A stretch of DNA of 38,011 nucleotides, taken from the NCBI GenBank assembly GCA_039812125.1, contig JBDHZV010000014.1, forward strand, positions 1 to 38,011. The letters are read 5' to 3'. Of the stretch, positions 22,975-31,132 are shown in pieces (positions within the stretch are counted from its first letter, which is position 1; each line of letters begins with the position of its first letter). Position numbers and translations under genes: made by a program. The stretch comes from Prado023 sp039812125 (GTDB taxonomy: Bacteria > Actinomycetota > Actinomycetes > S36-B12 > CAIYMF01). A model generated the notes under the pieces. The model did no database searches and was not told the origin of the DNA. It was given only the letters and a program-made list of their open reading frames with translations.

Positions 22975-23328
22975 GCGATGACTCCTCTCCGCCCAGGGGC
23001 GGCGTCGGCGGGGACTGGGAGCTGCTGGGGCGTCCGCAGGGATCCGATCCTGCCCGCGGACTCCACGGTAGCCCCTCGATGCCCGTATGCGCAAACTGAA
23101 ACAAACAGAAAGCGAGGCCCACAGAACCCCAATCGAACGGCATCGGGCAGATCGGCCCACCTGACCCCCGAAATCGCCGCCCCACGACCCCCGAAAGGAG
23201 CCCGAATGGGTCCGAATACCCCCATCGCAGCCCAGAGTCGCGCCTGCTCACCCGATCAGCCCATCGCCCTTGAGGTCGTCGGTGGCCCCGCGTAACGTCC
23301 GTTTCAGTCGCACGAGAGGGGTCCGCGC
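22975..23328. other. Intergenic region between the GntR-type gene and the 59-residue membrane protein
   Basis: This 354-nt divergent spacer has no convincing gene. An unusually A-rich patch (about 23093-23112, AAACTGAAACAAACAG) lies in an otherwise GC-rich region and may hold the regulator's promoter. GTTTCAGT occurs twice in opposite orientation: minus strand 23095-23102, and plus strand 23301-23308, about 20 nt before the plus-strand start. That spacing would suit an operator for the GntR-type protein, but no symmetrical site is clear. Confidence 0.4.
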
Positions 23329-23508
23329 ATGGCCAGGGGGTACACCTACTCGGGCCGGGTCCCCACCCAACGGTTGAACCGGGGAGCACTGCTGCGCAAC
23401 CTGCTGCTGTGCGCCCTCGTCCTGGCCGCCGGCTGGTGGATCGTCACTGGCCGCGCCGGCGACTGGGCGGCCACGATCACCGGGTGGCTCGGTGACCTGC
23501 GTGGCTGA
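23329..23508 (+). CDS. 59-residue single-pass membrane protein
   Basis: A short reading frame beginning at ATG 23329 with a GAGAGGGG ribosome-binding site about 7 nt upstream and ending 3 nt before the DUF309 start. It has a basic N-terminus (ARGYTYSGRVPTQRLNRG), one hydrophobic helix (NLLLCALVLAAGWWIV) and a short tail ending ITGWLGDLRG. The position, ribosome-binding site and membrane-protein-like composition support it as real. I know of no function; coupling to the DUF309 gene is likely. Confidence 0.6.
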   Translation: MARGYTYSGRVPTQRLNRGALLRNLLLCALVLAAGWWIVTGRAGDWAATITGWLGDLRG

Positions 23509-23511
23509 GCG

Positions 23512-23994
23512 ATGAGCAGCCCGGAATCCCCGACACCGGGAGCCGGACGGGACCGCGACGACCAGGGCCGCCCCCGCCAGGCCCGACCCCGAGACGGGCT
23601 CGGGCGACCGCTCGCGTACGGGGCGGCCGGAGTGGATCCCATCCCGGAGCGGGCACTGCCCCCCGTGGAGGCCCTCGCGGCGGCACGCGCACTGGTCCAG
23701 CAGGGTCGACCGTTCGCCGCGCACGAGGTGCTCGAGGCACGCTGGAAGGCCGCCCCGGACGTCGAGCGGGACCTCTGGCAGGGGCTGGCGCAGATCTGCG
23801 TCGGGCTCACCCACGAGGCCCGCGGCAACCCGGTCGGCGCAGCCCGGCTGCTGGACCGGGGTGCCGGACGGCTCGAGCGGTACTTGAGCAGCACCGGCCC
23901 CACCTACGGCCTCGACCTCGCCGCCGTCGTCACCTGCGCCCACGACCGCGCACAGGCGGCCGGCACGCAACGGCAGGCGCCGCCCCGCCCCTGA
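23512..23994 (+). CDS. DUF309 domain protein
   Basis: A 160-residue protein. After a charged, poorly conserved N-terminal 50 residues comes a DUF309 helical domain: ALAAARALVQQGRPFAAHEVLEARWKAAP, then DLWQGLAQICVGLTHEARGNPVGAARLLDRGAGRLERY. The HEVLE and LWQGLAQ motifs are diagnostic. Members are small helical proteins of unknown function found in bacteria and archaea. The ATG at 23512 lies 3 nt after the 59-residue protein stop, indicating an operon. It is convergent with the HAD gene, with about 80 nt between. Confidence 0.85.
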   Translation: MSSPESPTPGAGRDRDDQGRPRQARPRDGLGRPLAYGAAGVDPIPERALPPVEALAAARALVQQGRPFAAHEVLEARWKAAPDVERDLWQGLAQICVGLTHEARGNPVGAARLLDRGAGRLERYLSSTGPTYGLDLAAVVTCAHDRAQAAGTQRQAPPRP

Positions 23995-24076
23995 CGCGCG
24001 GCGATCCCGCCGTGCCCACGCCGTCGCCCCGCCCGCGCGACCTCCCCGACCGCCCCACTCCAGCCACTCGGGTGCG

Positions 24077-24733
24077 TCAGCCCGCCTGGACCAGGCGCAG
24101 GCCGCCGTCCGCCGTGGGCAGCACCCGAACACCACGCAGGTCGGGGACCCGGGGAAGGCCCTCGGTGGTGGCCGACTCGTGTCGCCCCACGACCACCACC
24201 GAGGCCCCCGACGCGACAGCCGCCCGCAGCCCGGCCTCCGCATCCTCGAACACGACACAGTGCTGCACCGGCACACCCAGCATGCGCGCGGCCGCCAGGT
24301 AGCCGTCCGGCGCCGGCTTGCCGGCCTCGACGTCCTCGGCCGCCACCACCACATCGGGCACCGGCACACCAGCGATGCGCATGCGTCGGGTCGCCAGCTC
24401 CCGTGAGGCCGAGGTGACGACTGCCACCGGCAGGCCCGTCAGGGCCGCCATCAGATCCGCGGCCCCGGGGACCTCCACGATGCCCTCGAGAGCCTCGAGC
24501 TCCTCGGCGTCCAGGGCGGCGGTGATGGCGGGCACGTCGGCCCCCGGCAGCAGGTGGGCGACGGAGTCCCGGGTCTGCCGACCGTGGGTGTGGGCGATGA
24601 CCGCACCGGCGTCGAGCCCGTGCGCCACCGCCAGGTCGGTCCAGATCCGCTCCACCACCGCGGTGGAGTCCACGAGGGTCCCATCCATGTCGAACAGGGC
24701 GGCCGCGACAGTCAGGTCCAGGACGGGTTCCAC
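24077..24733 (-). CDS. HAD-superfamily phosphatase (sugar-phosphatase/phosphoglucomutase-like)
   Basis: A 218-residue HAD hydrolase of the beta-phosphoglucomutase/sugar-phosphatase subgroup with an alpha-helical cap. Motif I is FDMDGTLVDST (nucleophile D15, acid/base D17), motif II VVTSAS, motif III the lysine in EAGKPAPDGYLAAA, and motif IV VVFEDAEAGLRAA with its acidic pair. Members such as YfbT/YniC act on sugar phosphates or glycerol-phosphate; the substrate is not determinable. The GTG start at 24733 lies 6 nt after a TAGGGT hexamer with no Shine-Dalgarno, again suggesting a leaderless mRNA. It is divergent from the KimA-like gene. Confidence 0.88.
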   Translation of the reverse strand: MEPVLDLTVAAALFDMDGTLVDSTAVVERIWTDLAVAHGLDAGAVIAHTHGRQTRDSVAHLLPGADVPAITAALDAEELEALEGIVEVPGAADLMAALTGLPVAVVTSASRELATRRMRIAGVPVPDVVVAAEDVEAGKPAPDGYLAAARMLGVPVQHCVVFEDAEAGLRAAVASGASVVVVGRHESATTEGLPRVPDLRGVRVLPTADGGLRLVQAG

Positions 24734-24739
24734 CCCGCC

Positions 24740-24745
24740 ACCCTA
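24740..24745 (-). promoter_or_regulatory. Candidate -10 element of the HAD gene
   Basis: Minus-strand TAGGGT stands 6 nt from the GTG at 24733, placing the transcription start on the start codon. Confidence 0.4.
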
Positions 24746-24872
24746 GCCACGCGAGGCGTCCCGGACGTTGCCGAGCGGGAGGACCGGACCCCACCCCGGG
24801 CGCGGCCTGCCGGGATCAAGGCGCCGTCAACGCCGCGCACCGGCAGCCGACCGGGAGCGCCACGGTGGAGCC

Positions 24873-26804
24873 ATGTTCGCGGTCCTCAAGCGTGTGGTGG
24901 TCGGCCGCCCCCTCGGTTCCGACGCCGCCGGTCATGCCACGCTGCCCAAGCGGCTGGCGCTGCCCATCTTCTGCTCCGACCCCCTGTCGAGCGTCGCGTA
25001 CGCCACGCAGGAGATCCTGCTGGTCCTGGCGATCGGCGGGACCGCGGCCATGGCGCTGACCCCCTGGGTCGGCCTGGCGGTCGTGTTCCTGCTGGTGATC
25101 GTCGTGGCGTCCTACTCCAAGACGGTGCACGCCTACCCCGGCGGTGGGGGCGCCTATGCGGTCAGCAAGGAGAACCTCGGACAGACACCGGCCCTCGTGG
25201 CCGCCGCGGCGCTGGTGGTCGACTACATCCTCACCGTCGCCGTGTCCGTCACGTCGGGGATCTCCAACCTGGTCTCGGCATTCCCGTCGCTGGAACCGCA
25301 CACACTGGCGATCTGCCTGGGGGTGGTCGCCCTGCTCACGGCGATCAACCTGCGCGGCATCCGGGAGTCCGGCCGGGCATTCGCCGCGCCCACCTACGCC
25401 TTCATCGCCGTCGTGCTCACGATGCTGGTCCTCGGGGCAGCCAAGGAGCTGTTCGGGTCCGGCGTCACGGCCGAGAGCGCCGGGTACCCCGTCCACGGCC
25501 TGGACCTCACCCCGTTCGCCCTGACCTACCTCGTGCTGCGGGCCTTCGCCTCCGGCTGCACGGCCCTGACCGGGGTCGAGGCGATCAGCAACGGCGTGCC
25601 GTTCTTCCGCAAGCCGCGCGCCCACAACGCCGCGGTGACCCTCGTGGTCATGGGCGCCCTGGCGGTGACCATGTTCTACGGCGTCACCCTGCTGGCGACC
25701 GCCGCGGGGGTGAAGTACGCCGAGGACCCCACCGAGCTCGGCCTGCCCGCGGACTACGTCCAGCAGACGGTCATCGCCCAGCTGGGCTCGGCCGTGTTCG
25801 GCCCGGGCTCGTTCGGGTTCTACTTCCTGCAGATCACCACCATGCTCGTGCTGGTGCTGGCCGCCAACACCGCGTACAACTCGTTCCCGCAGATGGCCTC
25901 GGTGCTCGGCCGCGACGGCTACCTCCCCCGCCAGCTCGGACGACGCGGCGACCGGCTGGCGTTCAGCAACGGGATCATCCTGCTGGCCGTGTTCGCGGCG
26001 CTGCTCATCGTGGCCTTCGACGCCTCGGTGACCCGGCTGGTGCAGCTGTACATCCTCGGCGTGTTCCTGTCCTTCAGCCTGTCCCAGCTCGGCATGGTGC
26101 GGCACTGGACCCGAGCCCTGCACGATCCCGAGTCCGGGTCCCGGGGCGGCATCCACGCCTCCCGGGTCATCAATGCCGTCGGGGCTGCGGTGACCTCCCT
26201 GGTGCTGGTCATCGTGGTCGCCACCAAGTTCTCCCACGGGGCCTGGATCGTCATGGTCGCGATCCCCAGCTTCGTCGCGCTCATGGTCGGCATCAAGGGC
26301 CACTACGACCTGACCGACTCCCGGCTGTCCCCCGCCGACGGCGGGGTGCGCCTGCCCAGCCGGGTGCACGCCGTCGTGCTGGTCAGCCGGATGAACGCCC
26401 CCGCCCTGCAGGCGCTGGCCTACGCCCGGGCCACCCGGCCCAGCACCCTGGTCGGGCTGCACGTGGAGCTGGACCCCGAGGGCACCGCAGCGCTGCAGAA
26501 GCAGTGGCTGGACCGGGAGATCCCGGTGCCCCTGGTCACCGTCACCTCCCCGTACCGCGACGTGACCGGTCCGGTCCTGGACCACGTGCGCGGCATCCGC
26601 CGGGAGAGCCAGCGCGACATCGTCGCGGTGTTCATCCCCGAGTACGTGGTGCGCCGCTGGTGGGAGCACGTCCTGCACAACCAGTCGGCCCTGCGCCTGA
26701 AGACCCGCCTGCTGTTCCTGCCGGGCATTATCGTGACCAGCGTGCCCCTCGTCCTGGAAGCCGAGCCCATGGAACCCGACCGCATGGTCGAGCTGCGGGC
26801 GTGA
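24873..26804 (+). CDS. KimA-like high-affinity K+ importer (APC superfamily)
   Basis: A 643-residue APC-fold transporter with about 12 TM segments and a cytosolic C-terminal domain (about residues 475-643). It resembles KimA (YdaO) of Bacillus, a proton-coupled K+ importer. The signature PIFCSDPLSSVAYATQEILLVL places Asp36 and Tyr43, and VVDYILTVAVSV places Asp117, Thr121 and Ser125. These are the same numbers I recall for KimA K+-site residues. The start codon ATG 24873 follows a GGTGGAGCC. Its stop overlaps the sensor-kinase GTG (GTGA), so importer and kinase are translationally coupled. A c-di-AMP (ydaO) riboswitch, which controls KimA in Bacillus, is not apparent in the 139-nt upstream region. 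Confidence 0.85.
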   Translation: MFAVLKRVVVGRPLGSDAAGHATLPKRLALPIFCSDPLSSVAYATQEILLVLAIGGTAAMALTPWVGLAVVFLLVIVVASYSKTVHAYPGGGGAYAVSKENLGQTPALVAAAALVVDYILTVAVSVTSGISNLVSAFPSLEPHTLAICLGVVALLTAINLRGIRESGRAFAAPTYAFIAVVLTMLVLGAAKELFGSGVTAESAGYPVHGLDLTPFALTYLVLRAFASGCTALTGVEAISNGVPFFRKPRAHNAAVTLVVMGALAVTMFYGVTLLATAAGVKYAEDPTELGLPADYVQQTVIAQLGSAVFGPGSFGFYFLQITTMLVLVLAANTAYNSFPQMASVLGRDGYLPRQLGRRGDRLAFSNGIILLAVFAALLIVAFDASVTRLVQLYILGVFLSFSLSQLGMVRHWTRALHDPESGSRGGIHASRVINAVGAAVTSLVLVIVVATKFSHGAWIVMVAIPSFVALMVGIKGHYDLTDSRLSPADGGVRLPSRVHAVVLVSRMNAPALQALAYARATRPSTLVGLHVELDPEGTAALQKQWLDREIPVPLVTVTSPYRDVTGPVLDHVRGIRRESQRDIVAVFIPEYVVRRWWEHVLHNQSALRLKTRLLFLPGIIVTSVPLVLEAEPMEPDRMVELRA

Positions 26805-28144
26805 GGCCGGCCCCGCCCTCGCCCGCGCGGTGGCGGCGTCGGCGCGGGGCGGTGGCGCTGGCCATCGCGGCGATCGCCGCCACCCTGCTGGTCGCCACCC
26901 TGATGCGCCCGGTGGGCCTGACCGAGGTGCTGCTGCTGGTCCTGGCCGAGGTCATCGGGGTCTCGGTGCTGGCCGGGCGGACCGTGGCCGCAGCCACGGC
27001 CGGGTCAGCCTTCCTGGCCGTGAACTGGCTGCTGGTCCCGCCGTACGGGACCCTGCACATCCAGGCGCAGGAGAACTGGGTCAGCCTGGCGGTGTTCCTG
27101 GTCCTGTCGGTCGGGGTGAGCACGCTGGTGGAGTCGATCCTGGCCTCCGAGCGCCAGGCTGCCGGGGCCGAGGCCCGGGAGGCCGCGCTCAGCGAGGCCC
27201 TGGGGACCGGGACGACGTCGGCGGCTGACGCGATCCGGATCCTGCGCACCGCGCTGGACCTGGATGCCGCCGACCTGGTCGAGCTCGCCACCGGCCGGGT
27301 GGTCGCCTCCGACCGGTCCGAGGGGGATGAACCGCCGGACCCGGTCGCCGCGCTCGAGGTCCCCGTCGGCCCCGGGTACCTGGTGCGCGGGTTCGGCCCC
27401 GGGCACCTCGGTGCCCGCACCGACTTCGTGGCCGCCCTGGCCACAGCCGTCGTGCGCGCCTGGGACAGCGAGCGCCTCGTCGCCGAGCAGGAGCGATCGG
27501 CACGGCTGGCCGAGGTCGACGCCGCGCGGTCCGCGCTGCTGGCCACGGTCGGGCACGACCTGCGCACGCCCCTGGCCGGCATCCGGGTCTCGGTCGACGC
27601 CCTCACGGTCGGCGGTGACACGCTGACCGAGTCGGACCGGGCCGACCTGCTCGCGGGCCTGCGCGAGTCCGCCATCCGCCTGGACACCCTGATCGGGGCC
27701 GTCCTGGACTCCTCCCGGATCGAGGCCGGCGTCGCGACGGTCGATCCCCAGCCGACGGACCTTCGCCAGGTCGTGGCCGCCGCCGCCGCGGACCTGGACT
27801 CCCCCCGGGTGCGCCTGGCCGTCGGCGACGACCCGGTCACCGCGCTCGTCGACCCGGTGCTGCTGGAGCGGGTGGTGGCCAACCTGCTGGCCAACGCCCT
27901 GGCCCACACCCCGCAGGATCGCCCCGTGGAGCTCACCTGCCGGGGCGGCGGCGGGGGCCCGGCGATCGTCGTGGCCGACCACGGACCGGGGCTGTCGGCA
28001 GACTCGGTCGACGTGGGGCGCAACCGGCACGGCATGGGCCTGCTGCTCGTGCAGCGCCTGGCCGGCCTGATCGGCGCCGAGGTGCGCCACGAGCCGACCC
28101 CGGGTGGGGGGCTCACCGTCACCGTGCGGGTCGGAGCCGGCTGA
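26801..28144 (+). CDS. KdpD-like sensor histidine kinase, truncated at the N-terminus
   Basis: A 447-residue membrane histidine kinase that lacks the N-terminal KdpD and universal-stress-type domains (about 370 residues in KdpD). It begins with the KdpD DUF4118 four-helix membrane domain (RRRRGAVALAIAAIAATLLVATLMR, then VNWLLVPPYGTLHI, the KdpD VPP motif, and FLVLSVGVSTLVESIL). A GAF-like region (about residues 130-225), the phosphoacceptor helix (ATVGHDLRTPLAG, His252) and an ATPase domain (NLLANALAHTPQD, VADHGPGLS, GMGLLLVQRL) follow. It overlaps the K+ importer stop (GTGA) and the regulator start (TGATG). It likely senses K+ or turgor for the importer, by inference from family and context. 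Confidence 0.9.
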   Translation: MRPAPPSPARWRRRRGAVALAIAAIAATLLVATLMRPVGLTEVLLLVLAEVIGVSVLAGRTVAAATAGSAFLAVNWLLVPPYGTLHIQAQENWVSLAVFLVLSVGVSTLVESILASERQAAGAEAREAALSEALGTGTTSAADAIRILRTALDLDAADLVELATGRVVASDRSEGDEPPDPVAALEVPVGPGYLVRGFGPGHLGARTDFVAALATAVVRAWDSERLVAEQERSARLAEVDAARSALLATVGHDLRTPLAGIRVSVDALTVGGDTLTESDRADLLAGLRESAIRLDTLIGAVLDSSRIEAGVATVDPQPTDLRQVVAAAAADLDSPRVRLAVGDDPVTALVDPVLLERVVANLLANALAHTPQDRPVELTCRGGGGGPAIVVADHGPGLSADSVDVGRNRHGMGLLLVQRLAGLIGAEVRHEPTPGGGLTVTVRVGAG

Positions 28145-28815
28145 TGCGCGTGCTCATCGTCGAGGACGACCACACCGTGCGCCGGGGACTGGCCGTCGCG
28201 CTGCGCAGCCAGGGCCTGGGCGTGCACGACACACCCGACGCCGCGGGGGCGCTGCGTGCGCTGGCCGCCATGCCGTACGACGTCGTCTTGCTCGACCTGG
28301 GGCTACCCGACGGCGACGGCATCGCCCTGCTGCCGCAGCTGCGCGCCCATCACACCGGTCCGATCCTGGTCGTGTCGGCCCGGCGCGACCAGTCCGACAA
28401 GGTGGCAGCCCTGGACGCGGGCGCCGACGACTACCTCACCAAGCCGTTCGGGCTTCCGGAGCTGCTCGCCCGGATCCGGGCCGTGGGCCGCCGGTCCGGG
28501 ATCACCGGCGTCGTGCGCACCCCCGGCTTCACGGTGGACCTCGACCGGGAGGTCGTCCTCGGCGCGGACGGCCAGCCGGTGGCCCTGACCGCCACCGAGT
28601 GGGCGGTCATCGCGGTGCTGGCGCGCGCCGGCGGCGCCCCGGTGGCCCCCGAGCAGCTGCTGGACGAGGTCTGGGGACAGGACGCGGCCGGTCATCGCAA
28701 CTACGTGCGGGTGTACGTCAACCTGCTGCGGCGCAAGCTGGAGCCGGACGCCTCGAACCCCACCTGCCTGCTCAGCGCCCCGGGGCGGGGCTACTGGTTG
28801 TCCGTCGGCGCGTGA
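28144..28815 (+). CDS. KdpE-like response regulator (OmpR/PhoB family)
   Basis: A 223-residue response regulator. The receiver domain has the acidic pair E7-D8-D9, phosphoacceptor Asp51 (VVLLDLGLPDGDG) and the Lys in YLTKPFGLPEL. The C-terminal winged helix ends ASNPTCLLSAPGRGYWLSVGA and contains GHRNYVRVYVNLLRRKLEPD, the KdpE-type recognition-loop signature (RVYV.LRRKLE). It overlaps the kinase gene by one base (TGATG). It is expected to control K+ uptake genes. No kdpFABC genes are in the window, so the adjacent importer is the prime target candidate. Confidence 0.93.
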   Translation: MRVLIVEDDHTVRRGLAVALRSQGLGVHDTPDAAGALRALAAMPYDVVLLDLGLPDGDGIALLPQLRAHHTGPILVVSARRDQSDKVAALDAGADDYLTKPFGLPELLARIRAVGRRSGITGVVRTPGFTVDLDREVVLGADGQPVALTATEWAVIAVLARAGGAPVAPEQLLDEVWGQDAAGHRNYVRVYVNLLRRKLEPDASNPTCLLSAPGRGYWLSVGA

Positions 28816-28856
28816 GCGTCACCCGGGGGGTGCGAGGATCCTGGCGAGGAGGAGCC

Positions 28857-29840
28857 ATGGAGGTTCGGGTCATCACAGCCGGGCGGGCCGAGGTGGTCGC
28901 CCCCGAGGACCTGGCAACGGTGCTGCAGGCGCCTGACGCCCTGGTCTGGGTCGACATGCCGACGTGCGACGAGGCCGCGGTGGACGTGCTGCGCGACGTG
29001 TTCCGGTTCCACCCGGCCGCCATCTGGGAGTGCCGCCAGCGCCAGCGCATGCCCAAGGGCCATGCGTACAGCGACCACCTGTTCGTGGCGCTGCACGCCC
29101 CGCACGTCGGCGAGCACGGGCATGTCCACTACGTCGAGCTCGACCAGTTCGTGGGGCTGCGCTACCTGGTCACCGTGCACGGTCCGACCAACCCGGCCGT
29201 CCCGGCCCACGTCCCGCTGCGCGACACGACCGTCGTCTGGGACCGCATCGTCGAGGGCCGGTTCCACCCGACCTCGCCGATGGACATCTCCCACGCCGTG
29301 GTCGCCTCCCTCATGGAGGGCATGGAGGAGGTCCTGGAGCTGGTCACGACCGACGTGTGGCGGCTCGAGCAGCGGGTCACCCTGGAGCGCATGCGCGACC
29401 CGGAGACCTTCCTCGACGAGATGTTCCGCACCCGGCACGGGCTGCTGGCCGTGTCGAACATGTGCTCGTCGAGCTGGGAGGTGTACGACCGGCTGCTGAC
29501 CGTGGCCCGGGGCCTGCCGGAGCCGTACCGGCAGCTGGTCTCGGACACCGTCGACCACTTCCGGCGGGTCCGCCGGCTGGCCGACAACCAGCGCGACTAC
29601 CTGCAGGGCGTCATCGAGTTCTACCGGACCCGCACCGACACCAAGATGACCATCGCCGCCGAGCGCCTGGCCGTCATCGCGGTGGTGACCCTGCCGATCA
29701 CGGCACTGGCCTCGATCCTGGGCATGAACGTCATCGTGAACCAGGGCACCCACACCGGCCAGCTCGCCGCGGCGCTCGTGGTGATGCTGGCGATGTCGAC
29801 GGTCCTGCTGCGGTGGGCCCGCAAGCAGGGATGGTGGTGA
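28857..29840 (+). CDS. corA: CorA family Mg2+/divalent cation transporter
   Basis: A 327-residue CorA channel. It has a large N-terminal cytoplasmic domain and two C-terminal TM helices separated by the essential Gly-Met-Asn motif (SILGMNVIVN, G289-M290-N291) and a short periplasmic loop. The rest of the gene shows the long stalk helix region (RRLADNQRDYLQGVIEFYRTRTDTKM) common to the family. The ATG at 28857 has GAGGAGGAG upstream. It follows the KdpE-like gene by 41 nt on the same strand; a joint K+/Mg2+ module is possible. It is convergent with the patatin gene, 6 nt apart. Confidence 0.93.
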   Translation: MEVRVITAGRAEVVAPEDLATVLQAPDALVWVDMPTCDEAAVDVLRDVFRFHPAAIWECRQRQRMPKGHAYSDHLFVALHAPHVGEHGHVHYVELDQFVGLRYLVTVHGPTNPAVPAHVPLRDTTVVWDRIVEGRFHPTSPMDISHAVVASLMEGMEEVLELVTTDVWRLEQRVTLERMRDPETFLDEMFRTRHGLLAVSNMCSSSWEVYDRLLTVARGLPEPYRQLVSDTVDHFRRVRRLADNQRDYLQGVIEFYRTRTDTKMTIAAERLAVIAVVTLPITALASILGMNVIVNQGTHTGQLAAALVVMLAMSTVLLRWARKQGWW

Positions 29841-29846
29841 CCGGGC

Positions 29847-30956
29847 TCAGGCCGGCGGCGGCGTCGGCTGGGTGAGCACCACCCGCGCCGGGGCCGGCGG
29901 GTCGGCGGGGGCGGGGATCGTCAGGTCGACCTGCGCCGGTCCGGTCACGTCGATGACCGTCGGCTGCGGCGCAGTCCGGTAGGTCCTGATGTACTCGGCG
30001 AAGTCCCACGTCGCCAGGAACGCCCGGGCTGCCTCCTGCCCGTTGCTGAACAGCAGGTCGCGCTGGGCGGTGGTCAGGTCGAAGTCGGTCGCGCTGATGC
30101 CGGCGGTGTCGACGAAGATGGTGCGGGCGCACACGTCCTGGTCGTCGACGTGCATCCGGTCGTAGAAGCCGCTCATCGTCGAGATCAGGGCCGCGGTCAG
30201 GCCCACCGCCCCGGACACGCGGCGGCCGGTGACCCCGCCCTTCGGGGGTCGGCTGGACAGCTTGATCCCGAACGTCGGCCACCGCGGCGCCACCCCCGGG
30301 GGGGCGTCGAACAGTCCGACGGGGAAGTTGCTGAGCATGCCGCCGTCGACCAGGACCGACGTCTCGCCGTCACCGTGGCGCAGCTTGACCGGGCGGTAGA
30401 AGAACGGGATGGACATCGAGGCGCGCACCGCCTCGGCGACCGGGATGTCGGCGGCGCGCAGGCCGTAGTGGGTGCCGTAGTCCCAGGGCAGCTGCCGCAA
30501 CCGACCGAACGACACGTCCGAGACGTTCACAACGAGCCGGTACCGGCGGTGCTCCGGGAGGTCGCGGCCGTCCGGGTCCGCGTACGGCAGGTCCGCGAAG
30601 GTCGTCACGCCCTTCGCGGCCAACTGGGCGGCGACCCACTCCTGGGCGTACCGGCCGTCGTAGATCCCCTGCTCGATGAAGATGTCCAGCGCCTTGCCCA
30701 CGGCGAACCGGTCCCACCACTGCCCGTCCATGAAGGCCGCGTAGTCCAGGCCGCCGACGAGGTCGACCATCTCGGGCCCGGTGCAGCCCGCGGCAACCAT
30801 CGCCCCCACGATCGACCCCGCGGAGGTCCCGGCGACCCGGCAGTCGCCGAACGTGTACCCCGCGTCCATCAGGACGCTGATCGCCCCCACCAGGGCGATC
30901 CCCTTGACACCCCCGCCCTCGAGCACCAGGTCCGCACGTCCCGCGTAGTCCGCCAT
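29847..30956 (-). CDS. Patatin-like phospholipase family protein
   Basis: A 369-residue patatin-fold lipid acyl hydrolase. The oxyanion-hole motif is GGGVKG (residues 14-19), the nucleophile elbow GTSAGS (Ser45) and the catalytic-dyad aspartate VDGGMLSNFP (Asp204), so it appears catalytically competent. The C-terminal roughly 30 residues are Pro/Val/Thr-rich. No signal peptide; probably cytosolic or membrane-associated. The ATG at 30956 is 7 nt after a TAGCGT hexamer and lacks a Shine-Dalgarno. Patatin proteins act on phospholipids or triglycerides; the substrate here is unknown. Confidence 0.9.
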   Translation of the reverse strand: MADYAGRADLVLEGGGVKGIALVGAISVLMDAGYTFGDCRVAGTSAGSIVGAMVAAGCTGPEMVDLVGGLDYAAFMDGQWWDRFAVGKALDIFIEQGIYDGRYAQEWVAAQLAAKGVTTFADLPYADPDGRDLPEHRRYRLVVNVSDVSFGRLRQLPWDYGTHYGLRAADIPVAEAVRASMSIPFFYRPVKLRHGDGETSVLVDGGMLSNFPVGLFDAPPGVAPRWPTFGIKLSSRPPKGGVTGRRVSGAVGLTAALISTMSGFYDRMHVDDQDVCARTIFVDTAGISATDFDLTTAQRDLLFSNGQEAARAFLATWDFAEYIRTYRTAPQPTVIDVTGPAQVDLTIPAPADPPAPARVVLTQPTPPPA

Positions 30957-30963
30957 GATGGGC

Positions 30964-30969
30964 ACGCTA
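30964..30969 (-). promoter_or_regulatory. Candidate -10 element of the patatin gene
   Basis: Minus-strand TAGCGT lies 7 nt before the patatin ATG, with the start codon at the predicted transcription start. Confidence 0.4.
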
Positions 30970-31063
30970 GATCCGCCGACCAACCCCGGGAACGTCCCCG
31001 TTCGGGGACGCCCGCCGGGGCGGGTGGGCTGCATCGCCCCCGAGCCGGGGCCCGGACCGGGAT

Positions 31064-31091
31064 TTGGCATTCATACCCCGGGGGGTATACA
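31064..31091 (+). promoter_or_regulatory. Promoter with CsoR-type operator for the 38-residue Cys-rich peptide
   Basis: ATACCCC (31073-31079), GG, GGGGTAT (31082-31088) is a 16-bp inverted repeat with a 2-nt centre. This is the AT-flanked C/G-tract palindrome bound by CsoR/RcnR-family repressors (CsoR, RicR, CstR), which respond to Cu(I), Ni/Co or persulfide. It lies between a -35-like TTGGCA (31064-31069) and a -10-like TATACA (31086-31091) with a 16-nt spacer, so a bound repressor would block the promoter. The transcription start is predicted near 31098. Confidence 0.75.
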
Positions 31092-31132
31092 GTGGTGCCC
31101 TGACCGTCCCTCCCCCTCCCGAGGAGCATCAC

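Noticed and set aside
24734..24872. Possible c-di-AMP (ydaO-type) riboswitch before the KimA-like gene
   Set aside because: The expected conserved core of the ydaO motif is not visible, and the spacer is only 139 nt and shared with the divergent HAD promoter.
26801..28815. Complete kdp operon
   Set aside because: Only kinase and regulator of Kdp type are present. No KdpA, KdpB or KdpC-like sequence is in the window, and the kinase lacks the N-terminal KdpD domain.
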